Positions 1 through 8,786 of a DNA stretch of 39,376 nucleotides are shown here, one piece after another. The notes under the pieces are model-generated. The model made no database searches. It worked only from the letters and a program-made list of their open reading frames with translations, and was not told where the DNA came from. Position 1 is the first letter of the stretch. Each line of letters starts with the position of its first letter. Source of the stretch: JBBECJ01 sp963763325 (lineage in GTDB: Bacteria; Chloroflexota; Chloroflexia; Thermomicrobiales; CFX8); contig CAVXOL010000017.1 in NCBI GenBank assembly GCA_963763325.1, positions 1-39,376 of the forward strand, in the 5' to 3' direction. The position numbers and the translations under genes are program-made.

Positions 1-61
1 GCCGGGTAGTGGCATTGGCAACGTGGTTTGGTGCATGGGGTACTCCGTCGAGGGACGTCGG

Positions 62-145
62 GATGCAGGAAAGGACGCGCTGATTATGGTAGAGGCCGAT
101 ACAGGATGCGGCCCCTACCAGGAACAGCGCGTCCCTTCCTGCATC
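62..145 (-). repeat. Long two-stem imperfect hairpin, possible structured RNA
   Basis: Positions 62-82 pair with 125-145 over 21 bp with one mismatch. After a symmetric 5x5 internal loop, an 11-bp stem follows (88-98 with 109-119, one mismatch), closing a 10-nt loop. Read as minus-strand RNA both mismatches become G.U wobbles, so both stems are fully paired; read as plus-strand RNA both are A.C mismatches. This asymmetry favours a minus-strand transcript. There is no U-run, so it is not a standard terminator. It could also be a palindromic repeat element or the remnant of an inverted duplication. I cannot tell whether copies occur elsewhere in the genome. Confidence 0.7.
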
Positions 146-307
146 ACTCCATCACTTCTATCTTCCCTAGCTCGCATGATCCCGGCCAGCCGCGAGAGGC
201 CGAGCGTCGAGAAGAGGGCCATGCCGCAGTACCACTTCTAGTACTGTTCACAAATCGCACGTCGTCCTGCGGTGGACAGATGTAGACGTTCCTCGACGCT
301 AGTCGGT

Positions 308-332
308 GCACGATGACGCTTCCACATCGTGC
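308..332. repeat. Perfect 8-bp inverted repeat
   Basis: GCACGATG (308-315) and CATCGTGC (325-332) are exact reverse complements around a 9-nt spacer. It lies in non-coding sequence about 370 bases before the serine hydrolase gene. It could be an operator or a small hairpin. No T-run follows on either strand. Confidence 0.5.
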
Positions 333-697
333 GGAACGATCGACCGCCGACATCATATGTTGGCCTTTGCCATCGCTGCTACCAGTGGATCAGGCGATCC
401 GAACGCGCGCGCTAAAAGGTGCGAATAGGCGGATGTCGGTAGTAACCCTCGATCACGCCCTATCGCTGCGACCTTCGGGTGACTCAATCTATCGAAACGT
501 CGACCTCACTCACGGCCTCGTCGTTAGCTTCTTACACCAAGACCGCGAGGTTCAGTCCAAAACGAATAATCACGTGAAAGCTTGCAACAGTAGCGATGGC
601 ATTGGGGCCATTCCGACTCGCCTCGCCGATTGGCGCACCACGCTATATCGAAGCGTGTCATGACCTATGATGGATCATCAGATGAGAGGAGCAGCCA

Positions 698-1546
698 ATG
701 GAGGCGTTGCTGCAGCGACTGAACGGGGTCTGCGACGAGCAGCCGTTTCACACTGGATGGTACGTGAAGGACGTACGGACCGGCGCCGAGGCGGACCGGT
801 CAGGCGAGCTGATCGGGCCATCGGCCAGCACGCGCAAGATCGCGGTCCTGATGACCGCGCTTGCAGAAGTCAACGCTGGAAGACTCTCGCTCGACCAGCC
901 GGTTGAGATCCAGGAGCGCTACCAGCACAACAACTCCGGCGTCTTTCAGCACCTGACGGCCGGGACGGTGCTGCCCCTGCGCGACGCGCTGGCGATGATG
1001 ATCATCGTCTCCGACAACACCTGCACCGGCATGATCGTCGATATGCTGGGGCTGGACGCGATCAACGATTTCTCCCGCGCCGCAGGCATGATCGGCACGA
1101 TCCATCGTGACAATATCCCGCCCGGCTCGCTCGCCTGGGACCATCCGGTCGACGCTACCAACACGACGACGCCGAACGATGTTGGACGGCTGCTCGACCA
1201 GATCCTCCGTGGTTCGCGCGATGAGGAAGTGGCCAGGCGCCTCGGCTGCACGGCGGAGCTGTGCCGCTCCGCGATCGAGATCATGACCTGGCAGCAGATC
1301 ACCAATCGCTTGCCACTGCTGATGCCGCCGCCACCAACGGCGACGATCGCGCACAAGACCGGACGTGGCGTGCGCAATTACAGCGATGCCGGCATCATCT
1401 TCCGAGGCGACGAGCCGCTCTACATCCTGACGGTCTACACCGACCATGTCCCGGTCGAACTGCCAAACGGCCAGGCCGGACGTGGAGCCGCCTACATGCT
1501 CACCGCTCGGCTCTGTCGCGCGTGCTGGGACCATTTCACCGTTTGA
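698..1546 (+). CDS. Class A beta-lactamase-like serine hydrolase
   Basis: This 282-residue protein has the penicillin-recognising serine hydrolase fold signature: S44-T-R-K47 (nucleophile and general-base lysine), S105-D-N107, and K220-T-G222, with a TTTP segment near 156-159 typical of class A beta-lactamases. The omega-loop glutamate motif ExxLN that should precede TTTP is not visible; that stretch reads PPGSLAWDHP instead. Without this glutamate, deacylation of a penicilloyl enzyme is usually poor, so it may be a DD-peptidase-like or esterase-like member, or a slow beta-lactamase. No signal peptide is visible at the N-terminus (MEALLQRLNG), so it appears cytoplasmic as annotated. The ATG is chosen because AGAGGAG lies about 7 bases upstream. 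It stands alone and converges on the M28 peptidase remnant. Confidence 0.85.
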   Translation: MEALLQRLNGVCDEQPFHTGWYVKDVRTGAEADRSGELIGPSASTRKIAVLMTALAEVNAGRLSLDQPVEIQERYQHNNSGVFQHLTAGTVLPLRDALAMMIIVSDNTCTGMIVDMLGLDAINDFSRAAGMIGTIHRDNIPPGSLAWDHPVDATNTTTPNDVGRLLDQILRGSRDEEVARRLGCTAELCRSAIEIMTWQQITNRLPLLMPPPPTATIAHKTGRGVRNYSDAGIIFRGDEPLYILTVYTDHVPVELPNGQAGRGAAYMLTARLCRACWDHFTV

Positions 1547-1573
1547 CGGCGATCAGCTGAGCAGCCGATTCGT

Positions 1574-3347
1574 CTATACCGGCCGTTCGTTCAATTCGCT
1601 CAGTGCCGTCCGGACGATCGCACTCGCCTGGTCAAGCGCGTCGACGACACGGTTGCGAGTGCGGATCTGGGCGACCCACCAGGTCTGGAACGCCTCGGAG
1701 TCACGGTCGTAAACGGCCAGCCGCGTGTAGCGGCACCAGCGAGGAATCAGTTCGGGCTGCCAGGAGTGTCCATAGCGGTCCTGGCCGTACGGGGCCGACG
1801 GTGGTTGATGTGACGGGAACGAGTGTCGCGCCAGTTCCAGTAGCGTACGGTTGACGGTGTCGGCCTCGGCTCCATCCGCTCGATGTCGGGTTCGACGCGC
1901 CAGGATGCAGCGAGCGCATCCAGCCGGCTCGCGAGATCCTGGAACACCCTCGCGCGTTCGACGACGCCAGCCATGTCGATGTCCGGTACATCGATCACGG
2001 CCAGCGCATCGAGACGCTCGACGATCTTGCCAGCGAAGGGCTGCGAACTCGTACGGCAGGATCGGCGCCGTGAGCAGATCCCACATCCAGCGCGCGTAGA
2101 CCCGCAGGTGTGGCAGAAGCAGCGACCGATCGACCTTGTCGAGCGTGTTGTGGACCGAGTGATGCCACCAGCCGAGGTTGGCGAGCCCGGTCGCGCGGAT
2201 CTCCTCGTCACGGAAGGACATCAACCCGGCGACGGTTGACAGACCGACCCCGAAGAACGACGAGTCGCCGTTCTTGCGCTGCCGGCGCCAGTGGATGTCC
2301 ATGTCAGCGAGCATCTCCTCGCGCGGCGCGAGTCGCCCAGCCCTGCGTGTCCTCCGTCGATGCCAGGTGCCACGGTCGAGGTGCCGGTGATGGCTGGCTG
2401 ATCGATCTGCAGATACGCGACGCAGGAACGGCGTAGCCAGTCCCAGTGGATATCGGCGAAGCGCGACGACGAGATCATCGTGCCGGTCTCGTGCCCCATC
2501 CAGAAGGCGATCACGAGCCCGCGTCGCAGCTCGGCGCGGTGCTGCGCGAAGACACGCGCCAGCTCGAGCATGCAGGCATTGCCCGAGGCGTTGTCGGTCG
2601 CTTGCGGCCCGAACCAGGAGTCCATGTGCCCACCGACGAGCAGGAACGGTCGTCCTGGTTCAACGCCGAGTCTGGCCCGTCGTCATCGTCATCGGGTGCC
2701 AGCCGTTGTCCGCTTCGGCGCGCAGCCGGACGCGTACAGGTCCGGATTCGCAGAGGGCCTTCAGCCGCAGCCCGTCCCGCAACGAGATACCCACGCAGGG
2801 ATGACGTGGCAGCTCCGTCTCGAGTGTTTCCGGCGTCGGATTGCCCCAGGCCGATTTGACGGACCCGAGGGGGATCGCGTCACTCTCCGGATGGCCCCAG
2901 TTCATCATCGACCTGGGCGATCGTGCCGTGCCGGGCGCGATGAAGGCTTTCTCGTGACGTGCCGGCGCGTAGGGGAGATCGGTCAGCGTGATCTTGCCGC
3001 GCACGTCGCGACCGTCGATAGGCGGCTTCGGTGCCGGCGCCGACGTAGACGAGTTCCGCTTCCAGTCCATCGGTCGACGGCGATTGGGCCAGTGTGCTTG
3101 CCTCGATCGTCCACTCTTCAGGAAGAAGCACGCGCACTTCGGCTGGCTTCGGAAATGACACAAGTCCGAGGAACTCGTCCATGCCGGCATTCAGGCCGGC
3201 CGTTCCCAGTTGCTCGGCGGCGTACTCGGCCATGCTCCGGGCATTCGGCGTCCCGGCCAACCGCGACGGAATCTGCTCGGTGATATGGGTCAGGTGATGC
3301 CAGGTGCGCTCCTCGGACAGCTTGTCGAGCAGCGTCTGCAGTGACAT
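1574..3347 (-). pseudogene. M28-family metallopeptidase, broken by about five frameshifts
   Basis: Reading frames must be joined near 3030, 2690, 2320, 2040 and 1840 to give one protein of about 590 residues. The N-terminus (MSLQTLLDKLSEERTWHHL) has a good site GAAGGGG upstream of the ATG at 3347. The centre carries M28 zinc-ligand landmarks: GGHMDSW (His), TDNASGNA (Asp) and GHETGT where the family usually has EExG, followed by WWHHSVHNTLDKVD with a late histidine. These place it among M28 aminopeptidase-like proteins acting on peptides. The first glutamate of the usual EE pair is His here, which occurs in some M28 branches. All motifs are intact between the breaks, so sequencing indels are as likely as real decay. 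It converges with the serine hydrolase gene (28 bases apart). Confidence 0.75.
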
Positions 3348-3477
3348 CGATCGCCCCTTCCAACTGATCGACGCTAGGACCGCTCTTCAGGTCGAGCGGA
3401 GACTACCATGACTGTATCCGGGATCCGCGAATCATGTGCTGGAGCGTCGTCATCCAATCGGCGTTGGAGGTATACTC

Positions 3478-3837
3478 ATGACTCCGAGAAACAATACACG
3501 AACCAACCAGTACGACACGGATGTTGGCAGCACGACGACCCATCCCGATGGCGGCCTGCATCGAACCGCGATGCAAAAAAGGGGGATGCCTGTGACGACA
3601 CGAAGGCGTCGCTACCGAAGCGACAGTCTGGCTGAGATGAGTGTGCCTGAACTGGTCGCGGGATATCGGACCGGGTCAATCGCCTTTGAGGAGGTGTGCG
3701 ACACGGTTCGGCGGCGGTCCTACCATGCGACCCGCGCTGAGTTGCAGCAACTCGCTCATGAGGGGGTATTGACGCGGGATGAGTGCTCCTATCTTAAAGG
3801 CGAACTGCTGTGTACCCATCTCCACGAATTCTTCTAA
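3478..3837 (+). CDS. Small hypothetical protein, 119 aa
   Basis: I do not recognise this protein. The start is chosen at 3478 because GGAGG lies 7 bases upstream, the best ribosome binding site in the region; an in-frame start further upstream lacks one. The first 50 residues are polar and low in structure (MTPRNNTRTNQYDTDVGS...), followed by a basic patch TTRRRRYRSDS. The last 65 residues look folded and helical (SVPELVAGYRTGSIAFEEVC..., ending LLCTHLHEFF) with alternating acidic and hydrophobic residues. It has no membrane segment or signal peptide. It diverges from the M28 gene with a 130-base gap that could hold both promoters. Confidence 0.5.
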   Translation: MTPRNNTRTNQYDTDVGSTTTHPDGGLHRTAMQKRGMPVTTRRRRYRSDSLAEMSVPELVAGYRTGSIAFEEVCDTVRRRSYHATRAELQQLAHEGVLTRDECSYLKGELLCTHLHEFF

Positions 3838-4398
3838 CGGACGATGCGCGCCCCGATGGTCCGAACGGTACCGACGGCACTGACGACGCTGGATGGTCCC
3901 GTTCAGCATGGCTCGGACACGCATCGCCGATCTTCACCGCAGTGTCCTGGCTGGGAACGTCCACGAGATCGAACCACGATCGGGTTGCCAAGGGAATATG
4001 CTGGAGTGTCGCCAATGCCTTACATCTATTTGGCCCGTGCTCGACGACAGAAATCCATTTTGCGCCGAGCAAAGCATCAACCAAGTCGTTTTGATCGGCA
4101 ACGCCACCCGCGATGCCGAGCTGCGACAGACCAAGAGCGGCAAGCCCCTCTCGAACCTCCGGCTAGCGACCAAATGCACGCGGGAGTATCGACGCCCGCC
4201 TCCGCTCGCGCAGTATGCGCATCGTGCACCATCGCGATCACAACCGGTACTGCGATTTGCGCTTGCCCCAGTCTTTCAAGTAGTCGGCGCGATTCATTGC
4301 CACGGCCACGGGAGGCGTTGTTCCATGTGTCGTCGCTGACCGGCCGGCCCGTATCGGCTCGAACCACGATCGGCAGCTACCAGTTTTCCGACCAACTG
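3838..4398. other. Gene-poor stretch containing an ssb remnant
   Basis: Apart from the SSB-like fragment at 4076-4174, nothing in this stretch is recognisable. Long open frames exist on both strands but lack domains and start sites, and their residue composition (Arg, Pro, Ser-rich) is typical of chance frames in high-GC DNA. Confidence 0.5.
4076..4174 (+). pseudogene. ssb: Fragment of single-stranded DNA-binding protein
   Basis: Thirty-three codons read INQVVLIGNATRDAELRQTK followed by SGKPLSNLRLATK. This matches the first two to three strands of the SSB OB-fold (family pattern N-x-V-x-L-I-G-N-L-T-R-D-P-E-L-R, then G.....F.LA). There is no start codon directly before it (the codons before INQ read AAAGC, not ATG). 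After LATK no frame continues with the expected tryptophan-containing segment, so only the N-terminal third remains. It is most likely a decayed or partially transferred ssb copy and not the genome's main ssb gene. Confidence 0.65.
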
Positions 4399-4538
4399 TC
4401 ACGTGTTGCCCGAGAAGCTGCGCAGCCAATCGACGCGCTCCATCCGGCCGCACGTCGGACACGCAAGGCCCTATTCGCCGACACCGGCACCGGCTCGTCC
4501 TGAGCGCCAGCCCAGCCACAGGGACACACGTTGCGCAT
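4399..4538 (-). pseudogene. Small zinc-ribbon protein with one frameshift
   Basis: From ATG at 4538 the frame reads MRNVCPCGWAGAQDEPVPVS. After a one-base slip near 4465 it continues ACPTCGRMERVDWLRSFSGN and stops at 4399. Together this is about 46 residues with two CPxCG-type knuckles (CPCGW and CPTCG) about 30 residues apart, the layout of a small zinc ribbon. GGAAAGG lies upstream of the start. The given sequence is 140 bases, one short of a whole number of codons, as a single-base deletion would give. Its role is unknown; such ribbons often bind nucleic acid or partner proteins. It escapes ordinary ORF calling because of its length and the slip. Confidence 0.5.
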
Positions 4539-4910
4539 GGCGTGCATCCTTTCCTGCGTCCGCACCGCCACTGGTGTGGCTGATCAGTTGCTCGTCGAGC
4601 ACCTACGACACCACTGGGTGGCAGCAGGCACCGTTCGGATGCGACGATGGATAGCCCGCGCTCACGCGTCCCGGTCCCGACATGCGGCCGAGCATCTCCT
4701 CGGCGACATCGACGGGCTCAGGCAGTGCTCCAGGGTGTCTCTGCGGGAGCGGCTCGTGATCGTCAGCGCCAGTAGGAACCGGTCCCGTGATGCCGGCCCT
4801 GCCTGCGTGGGACATCGTGGACCGGCGTCGCGGGGATCAGCGACGCGCCTGCGGCGGGTCGCACTGAACGGTCAGATTGGACGCCACGATCTGCCGCTGG
4901 CGACAACAGG
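4539..4910. other. Non-coding stretch, nothing recognised
   Basis: Between the zinc-ribbon ORF and the small ORF at 4911 I see no domain, no convincing start site and no strong repeat on either strand. Confidence 0.45.
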
Positions 4911-5108
4911 CTACGTCGTTGGACGAATGCGGCTGCGAGTCAACGTGGCAAGAGCGGCTCGAATAACAGCTCGGGGATCCAGCGACTGACGGGAACCCAT
5001 GCGCCCATGCGCTCGTCGCTGTTGCGCCAGGATGTTACGGGTCGCTGCCCATTGTTGTATGTCGTGTTGACGGTAGCGAGCGGTAACCTCGGACTCGATG
5101 CCGTACAC
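4911..5108 (-). CDS. Small hypothetical helical protein, 65 aa
   Basis: The start is a GTG at 5108 with AAAGGA six bases upstream, a good ribosome binding site. The N-terminal half reads as one amphipathic helix (IESEVTARYRQHDIQQWAAT), basic and rich in Gln/Arg; the tail is basic and may be out of frame after a slip. I recognise no family. It lies 144 bases downstream of, and on the same strand as, another small helical ORF of similar composition (5253-5498), so the two may be functionally linked. Confidence 0.4.
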   Translation of the reverse strand: MYGIESEVTARYRQHDIQQWAATRNILAQQRRAHGRMGSRQSLDPRAVIRAALATLTRSRIRPTT

Positions 5109-5252
5109 GGTCGTTCCTTTCTTCGATCTGCTGCTGCGTCAGAGAACAGGTATCGCTTCCTGCGTCGTGGTCACGCCCACACGCTGCTCGAGCGTGGAAG
5201 TCCGGTCACAAGCGCGCACCCCAACCGACTGATGTGGATGCGCGCTTGTGCG

Positions 5253-5498
5253 TCAGGCCGCCAGATCACGGTTGAGTGTCTGCGGCTGGGTTGGGGCAAC
5301 GGCCGCCTTCAACCGGGCGATGAGGCGATCGAGCAAGGACTCGCCGGTGTCGCGTCGTCTCAGGTCCGTGCGTCGGTCGCTGTACGCTGTTGCCGTTGCT
5401 CTGGCGATCGTGGCCAGGCGATCTCGCTGCGCCTCGCGCAGCAGGTCGTCTTGCCGCGCTCTGGCCATCGTCATGAGGATGTCTGCATTGCCGACCAT
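5253..5498 (-). CDS. Small hypothetical helical protein, 81 aa
   Basis: The ATG at 5498 has TAGGAG six bases upstream. The protein is almost wholly helix-forming and charged (MVGNADILMTMARARQDDLL, then a long Arg/Asp/Ala stretch), ending in a short Pro/Gln tail. No cysteines, membrane segment or known domain are visible. A perfect 9-bp inverted repeat at 5523-5546 sits 25 bases before the start and could be an operator. It resembles the small ORF just downstream in style but not clearly in sequence. Confidence 0.45.
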   Translation of the reverse strand: MVGNADILMTMARARQDDLLREAQRDRLATIARATATAYSDRRTDLRRRDTGESLLDRLIARLKAAVAPTQPQTLNRDLAA

Positions 5499-5522
5499 CG
5501 CTGGCTCCTAGCTGAATCCTGC

Positions 5523-5546
5523 GTCACGATCTCCATTGATCGTGAC
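5523..5546. repeat. Perfect 9-bp inverted repeat upstream of small ORF
   Basis: GTCACGATC (5523-5531) and GATCGTGAC (5538-5546) are exact reverse complements separated by 6 bases. The centre lies about 36 bases before the ATG of the leftward small ORF, a typical place for a repressor site or a 5'-UTR hairpin. There is no adjacent T-run, so terminator function is unlikely. Confidence 0.5.
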
Positions 5547-5968
5547 CACATCCTAGTGAGCACACCTTACTGGCGACTTAGCGGCACGACGTAGCGACAC
5601 CTTAGCGGGTGGGATGCGCCCGTCTGAGACGGCTCTTGCAGGACTCGGCGTGCCAGCCCATGGATGGTCGGCGTGGGTGTCAGTCACGTCGCTGGGGTAT
5701 GGTTGCCGTGGCATCCCGACCGGCTACGAAACCATCCCCTTCTCAGACAGGCTCATAGCCGTCACGGACGAGCTCGCGCACGAACGACAGATCCAGTGTG
5801 CGCACGACATGGCGGCAGAAATGGTCAGCTGGGACAAGATCCTCGATGGTCAGTCCAGACCTCACCACATGATGGTGAGCTCGTCGACTGTCGGTAACGG
5901 ATCACAAGCCACTTCATCCAGATCGGCGATACAGTTCGGCGCTGCGTGCAGCACATCCCCGCACGGAG
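5547..5968. other. Intergenic stretch with one small hairpin
   Basis: No gene is supported here. A 7-bp inverted repeat (CTCACCA 5861-5867, TGGTGAG 5873-5879) lies about 90 bases past the stop of the leftward aminotransferase. It is placed as a terminator hairpin would be, but it lacks a U-run. Confidence 0.4.
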
Positions 5969-7339
5969 TTAGGCCGACGCACGCAGCAGCACATCCACCG
6001 CCTCGCTGAAGGCGTCGATCAGTCGATCCACATCGGCAGCAGTGGTGGCGGGGCACATCAGTGCCATGTTGTGGAAGGGCGTGATGAGCACGCCGCGATT
6101 CAGCATGAAGAGATGCATGTACTCGTCGAGGAGCCCGTCATCCACCGCGGCAGACTCGCCGCCGTTGCGCGGCACGGTCGGCGTGAAGCGATACTCGGCG
6201 CGCGCTCCCAACTGCACGATCACCCACGGCAGCTCGCGCTCGCGGATGACCTGCTCCACGGCGCGCGCGTAGCGGCTCGCCAGATCAACCATGCGTGTGA
6301 AGGCGTCGTCAGTGAGCACGTGCTCCAGCGTCGCGCGCAGCGCCGCCAGCGAGAGCGCGTTGCCGGCCAGCGTGCCGCCCACGCCCTCGGTGCGGCCCAG
6401 ATCGGGGTCACCCAGCGCCGCCAGGCGCGCCGCGACCTCAGCCGAGAACCCGTACATGCCCACCGGCACGCCGCCGGCCAGTGCCTTGCCCACCGTCAGC
6501 AGGTCGGGCTCGAGACCGTGCGCGGCGGTGTAGCCACCGGGGCCGGAGGAGATCGTGTGCGTCTCGTCGATGATCAGCAGTGTGCCGGTGCGCCGGGTGA
6601 TCTCGCGGAGCGCCGCGTGGAATCCCGGATCGGGCGGCACGATACCGATGTTGGTCAGCGCCGGCTCGGCCAGCACCGCCGCCACGTCGCCGGGCGCGAG
6701 TGCCGCTTCCAGCGCCGCGATGTCGTTCAACTCCACGACCTTCGTCGTCAGCGCCGGGTCGACGGGCGCGCCATTGCTGCCGCGCCCGTTGATCGTCGCA
6801 CCATGGTCGTCGGCGATGGCCAGTGTCTCATCGACACTGCCGTGGTAGCAGCGGTTGAACACCAGCACCTTCGGCCGGCCGGTGACGTAGCGCGCCACGC
6901 GCAGCGCGAAGCGGTTGGCGTCGGTGGCCGAGAGGGCGAACGACCAGTAGGGCAGGCCGAAACGCCGCGCCAGCTCGTGCCCGACCCAGGCGGCGTCCGC
7001 GGTCGGGAGCATGGTGGTGATGCCACGCCGCGCCTGCCGTTCGACCGCCGCGACCGTCGCTGCCGGCGCATGCCCTGCCATCGCGCCGGTATCGCCCAGG
7101 CAGAAGTCGACGTACTCGTGTCCGTCGATGTCGGTGATGCGCGCACCCTCAGCGTGGTCGAGCACGACCGGGTAGCCACCAGGCCAGAGCGTCATCCAGG
7201 GCATCGGCACGCCGCCCAGGAGGGTGGCGCGCGCCGCCTCACGCTGCTCACGCGAGCGCGGGTGATGCTCCTGAAAGCGCTCGGTCTCCCGCTCGACAAG
7301 CTGCTGCAGGTGGGTGCGGTCGATCGTCCGGAATGCCAT
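5969..7339 (-). CDS. Class III PLP aminotransferase, glutamate-1-semialdehyde aminomutase-like
   Basis: The frame is intact at 456 residues. It has the fold-type I class III layout: an N-terminal segment (IDGHEYVDFCLGDTGAMAGH) resembling the aminomutase entry motif, SATDANRFALRVAR where HemL has SGTEA, the cofactor aspartate in LLIIDETHT (Asp258), and the Schiff-base lysine in LTVGKALAGG (Lys285). Members of this branch move an amino group within or between carboxylate substrates. Lack of heme-pathway neighbours and the altered SGTEA motif argue against true HemL, so substrate is open. The start at 7339 (MAFRTIDRTH) is preferred over 7363 because GAAGGG precedes it. The gene stands alone and diverges from the alpha/beta hydrolase. 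Confidence 0.85.
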   Translation of the reverse strand: MAFRTIDRTHLQQLVERETERFQEHHPRSREQREAARATLLGGVPMPWMTLWPGGYPVVLDHAEGARITDIDGHEYVDFCLGDTGAMAGHAPAATVAAVERQARRGITTMLPTADAAWVGHELARRFGLPYWSFALSATDANRFALRVARYVTGRPKVLVFNRCYHGSVDETLAIADDHGATINGRGSNGAPVDPALTTKVVELNDIAALEAALAPGDVAAVLAEPALTNIGIVPPDPGFHAALREITRRTGTLLIIDETHTISSGPGGYTAAHGLEPDLLTVGKALAGGVPVGMYGFSAEVAARLAALGDPDLGRTEGVGGTLAGNALSLAALRATLEHVLTDDAFTRMVDLASRYARAVEQVIRERELPWVIVQLGARAEYRFTPTVPRNGGESAAVDDGLLDEYMHLFMLNRGVLITPFHNMALMCPATTAADVDRLIDAFSEAVDVLLRASA

Positions 7340-7682
7340 GTGGGTGGCCCTTCGTTTGTGCATGTGCGTCGATCCACAGTATCGCTGACGTGCGCGCGAA
7401 CCTTCTACAGTGCTTCGCGCAATCGGCGGTGCACGACGGCACGAGCATCATCACCGAGACTGCGGTGGCCGCAATCAAGGGCAGCAAGGACGGAATGGAT
7501 GGTCGATCTAAGCCGTCTCATACGTGTGGGGATTCGACACCGCTGAACGATACGATCGATCACAAGGCTTCGTTCGGTTCGCTGGTTCAGAACCCGTCTC
7601 TCAGTCACCATCTCACAACCTCCGCACGCCGCCGAGTGTGTGAGATACTCGCTCGACCAGCCTGGTTCGGTACGGAGGCACC
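7340..7682. other. Divergent intergenic region, no clear promoter
   Basis: This region separates the leftward aminotransferase and the rightward hydrolase and should contain both promoters, but I see no good -35/-10 pair and no long repeat. The ribosome binding site of the hydrolase (CGGAGG, 5-6 bases before ATG 7683) is at the right end. Confidence 0.4.
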
Positions 7683-8559
7683 ATGCCACACGCACAGGTC
7701 AACGGCGTCACGCTGTACTACGGGGTGACCGGCGACGGGCCGCCGATCGTCTTCTGCCACGAGTTCGCCGGCGACTACCGCAGTTGGCAGCCGCAGGTCG
7801 AGGCTTTCTCGGGCAGCTGCCGCTGCATCACCTACAGCCAGCGCGGCTACCCGCCCTCCGACGTGCCGGAGGACATCGATGCCTATACGCAGGAGCTGCT
7901 GGTCGAGGATCTGCGCGGGCTGCTGGACCACCTGGGCATCGAGCGCGCGCACGTCGTCGGGCTCTCGATGGGCGGCAACGTCGCGCTGAACTTCGCACTG
8001 ACGTATCCGGACCGTTGTCTTTCGGTCGTGGTGGCCGGCTGCGGGGCGGGGACGGTCGGACGCGAGCAGTTCGAGCGCGACAATGACCGGGTCGTCGCGT
8101 ACCTGCGGACGGACGGGATGGCCGCCTTTGCCGAGATGTACGCGGAGGGCGCGGCGCGGGTCACGTTCAAGCGCAAGGACCGCGCCGGTTGGGAGCGGTT
8201 TCGCCGGCAGCTGGCCGAGCATTCGGCCACTGGGTCGGCGTTGGCGATGGCCGGCGTCATCCGCCGCCGCCCGACGATCTTCGCGCTCAAGGAGCGGCTG
8301 AACCAGCTGACGCGTCCCGACCTTGCTCGTCGTGGGTGACGAGGATGAGCCGTGCATCGAGCCGGGCATCTTCATGAAGCGCGAGATCGCGACCGCTGGT
8401 CTGGTCATCCTGCCGCAGAGCGGGCACACCATCAACCTCGAAGAGCCGGCGCGCTTCAACCAGGCGGTCGGCGACTTCCACGCGGCGGTCGACGCGGGTC
8501 ACTGGGCGACGCGCGAGGAGGTCACAGTCAGCTGGCTCCCGCCTGACGCGCGTGCGTGA
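7683..8559 (+). pseudogene. Alpha/beta hydrolase with a single frameshift
   Basis: The first 210 residues carry the alpha/beta hydrolase core: an oxyanion-side CHEF segment, and the nucleophile elbow G-L-S95-M-G-G. The frame breaks near 8310, where a CCC run seems one base too long; deleting one C gives LTRPTLLVVGDEDEP (acid residue strand) and later QSGHTINLEEP with the catalytic histidine, ending at 8559. The corrected protein is about 291 residues, the usual size. The substrate (ester, lactone or haloalkane) cannot be inferred. CGGAGG precedes the ATG. A homopolymer slip during sequencing is the simplest explanation. Confidence 0.8.
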
Positions 8560-8786
8560 CCTGGTCTGCGGAACGCACCGCGATCCGAGAGCTACCGCTG
8601 ACACCGCGTAGCACGTGGTTCCAGATGGGGCTTCTGGACATGCACCAGCGGCATGTTCGAGCATGTAGCAGCGACCGCGGCTCGCACGTCAGGACAGATG
8701 TTACGATGACTCCGAACGCGTAACAGCAGACCCTGCCGCTACCGCGCCTGCGTCAGCAGGACGTACACCAATGGAGGGAGCGATGC

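Larger units (their letters stand above)
1..697. other. Intergenic leader with inverted repeats, no supported gene
   Basis: I see no convincing coding region here. The short open frames lack a recognisable domain and a ribosome binding site and look like chance frames of high-GC DNA. The stretch instead holds three inverted repeats: a long two-stem hairpin at 62-145, a 6-bp repeat at 227-232/241-246 and an 8-bp repeat at 308-315/325-332. The end of the stretch carries the ribosome binding site of the serine hydrolase gene (AGAGGAG near 685). The left part may belong to a gene or element that begins outside the window. Confidence 0.6.

Noticed and set aside
800..1534. A 244-residue open frame opposite the serine hydrolase
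   Set aside because: The plus strand carries all serine hydrolase motifs; the antisense frame has none and is His/Arg/Asp-rich.
3844..4503. A 219-residue plus-strand frame overlapping the ssb remnant and the zinc-ribbon ORF
   Set aside because: Its composition is that of a chance frame, it has no ribosome binding site and no recognised domain, and two other frames in the same stretch carry clear motifs.
5861..5879. Possible terminator after the class III aminotransferase
   Set aside because: The 7-bp hairpin is real, but there is no U-run and it lies about 90 bases past the stop.
5969..7339. Assignment as HemL of the heme pathway
   Set aside because: The catalytic lysine and aspartate are present, but the SGTEA motif is altered and no heme genes are nearby.
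6071..7546. A 491-residue open frame on the plus strand
   Set aside because: It lies antisense to the intact class III aminotransferase, is Arg/His/Gly-rich without any domain, and is explained by the GC-rich codon usage of the real gene.
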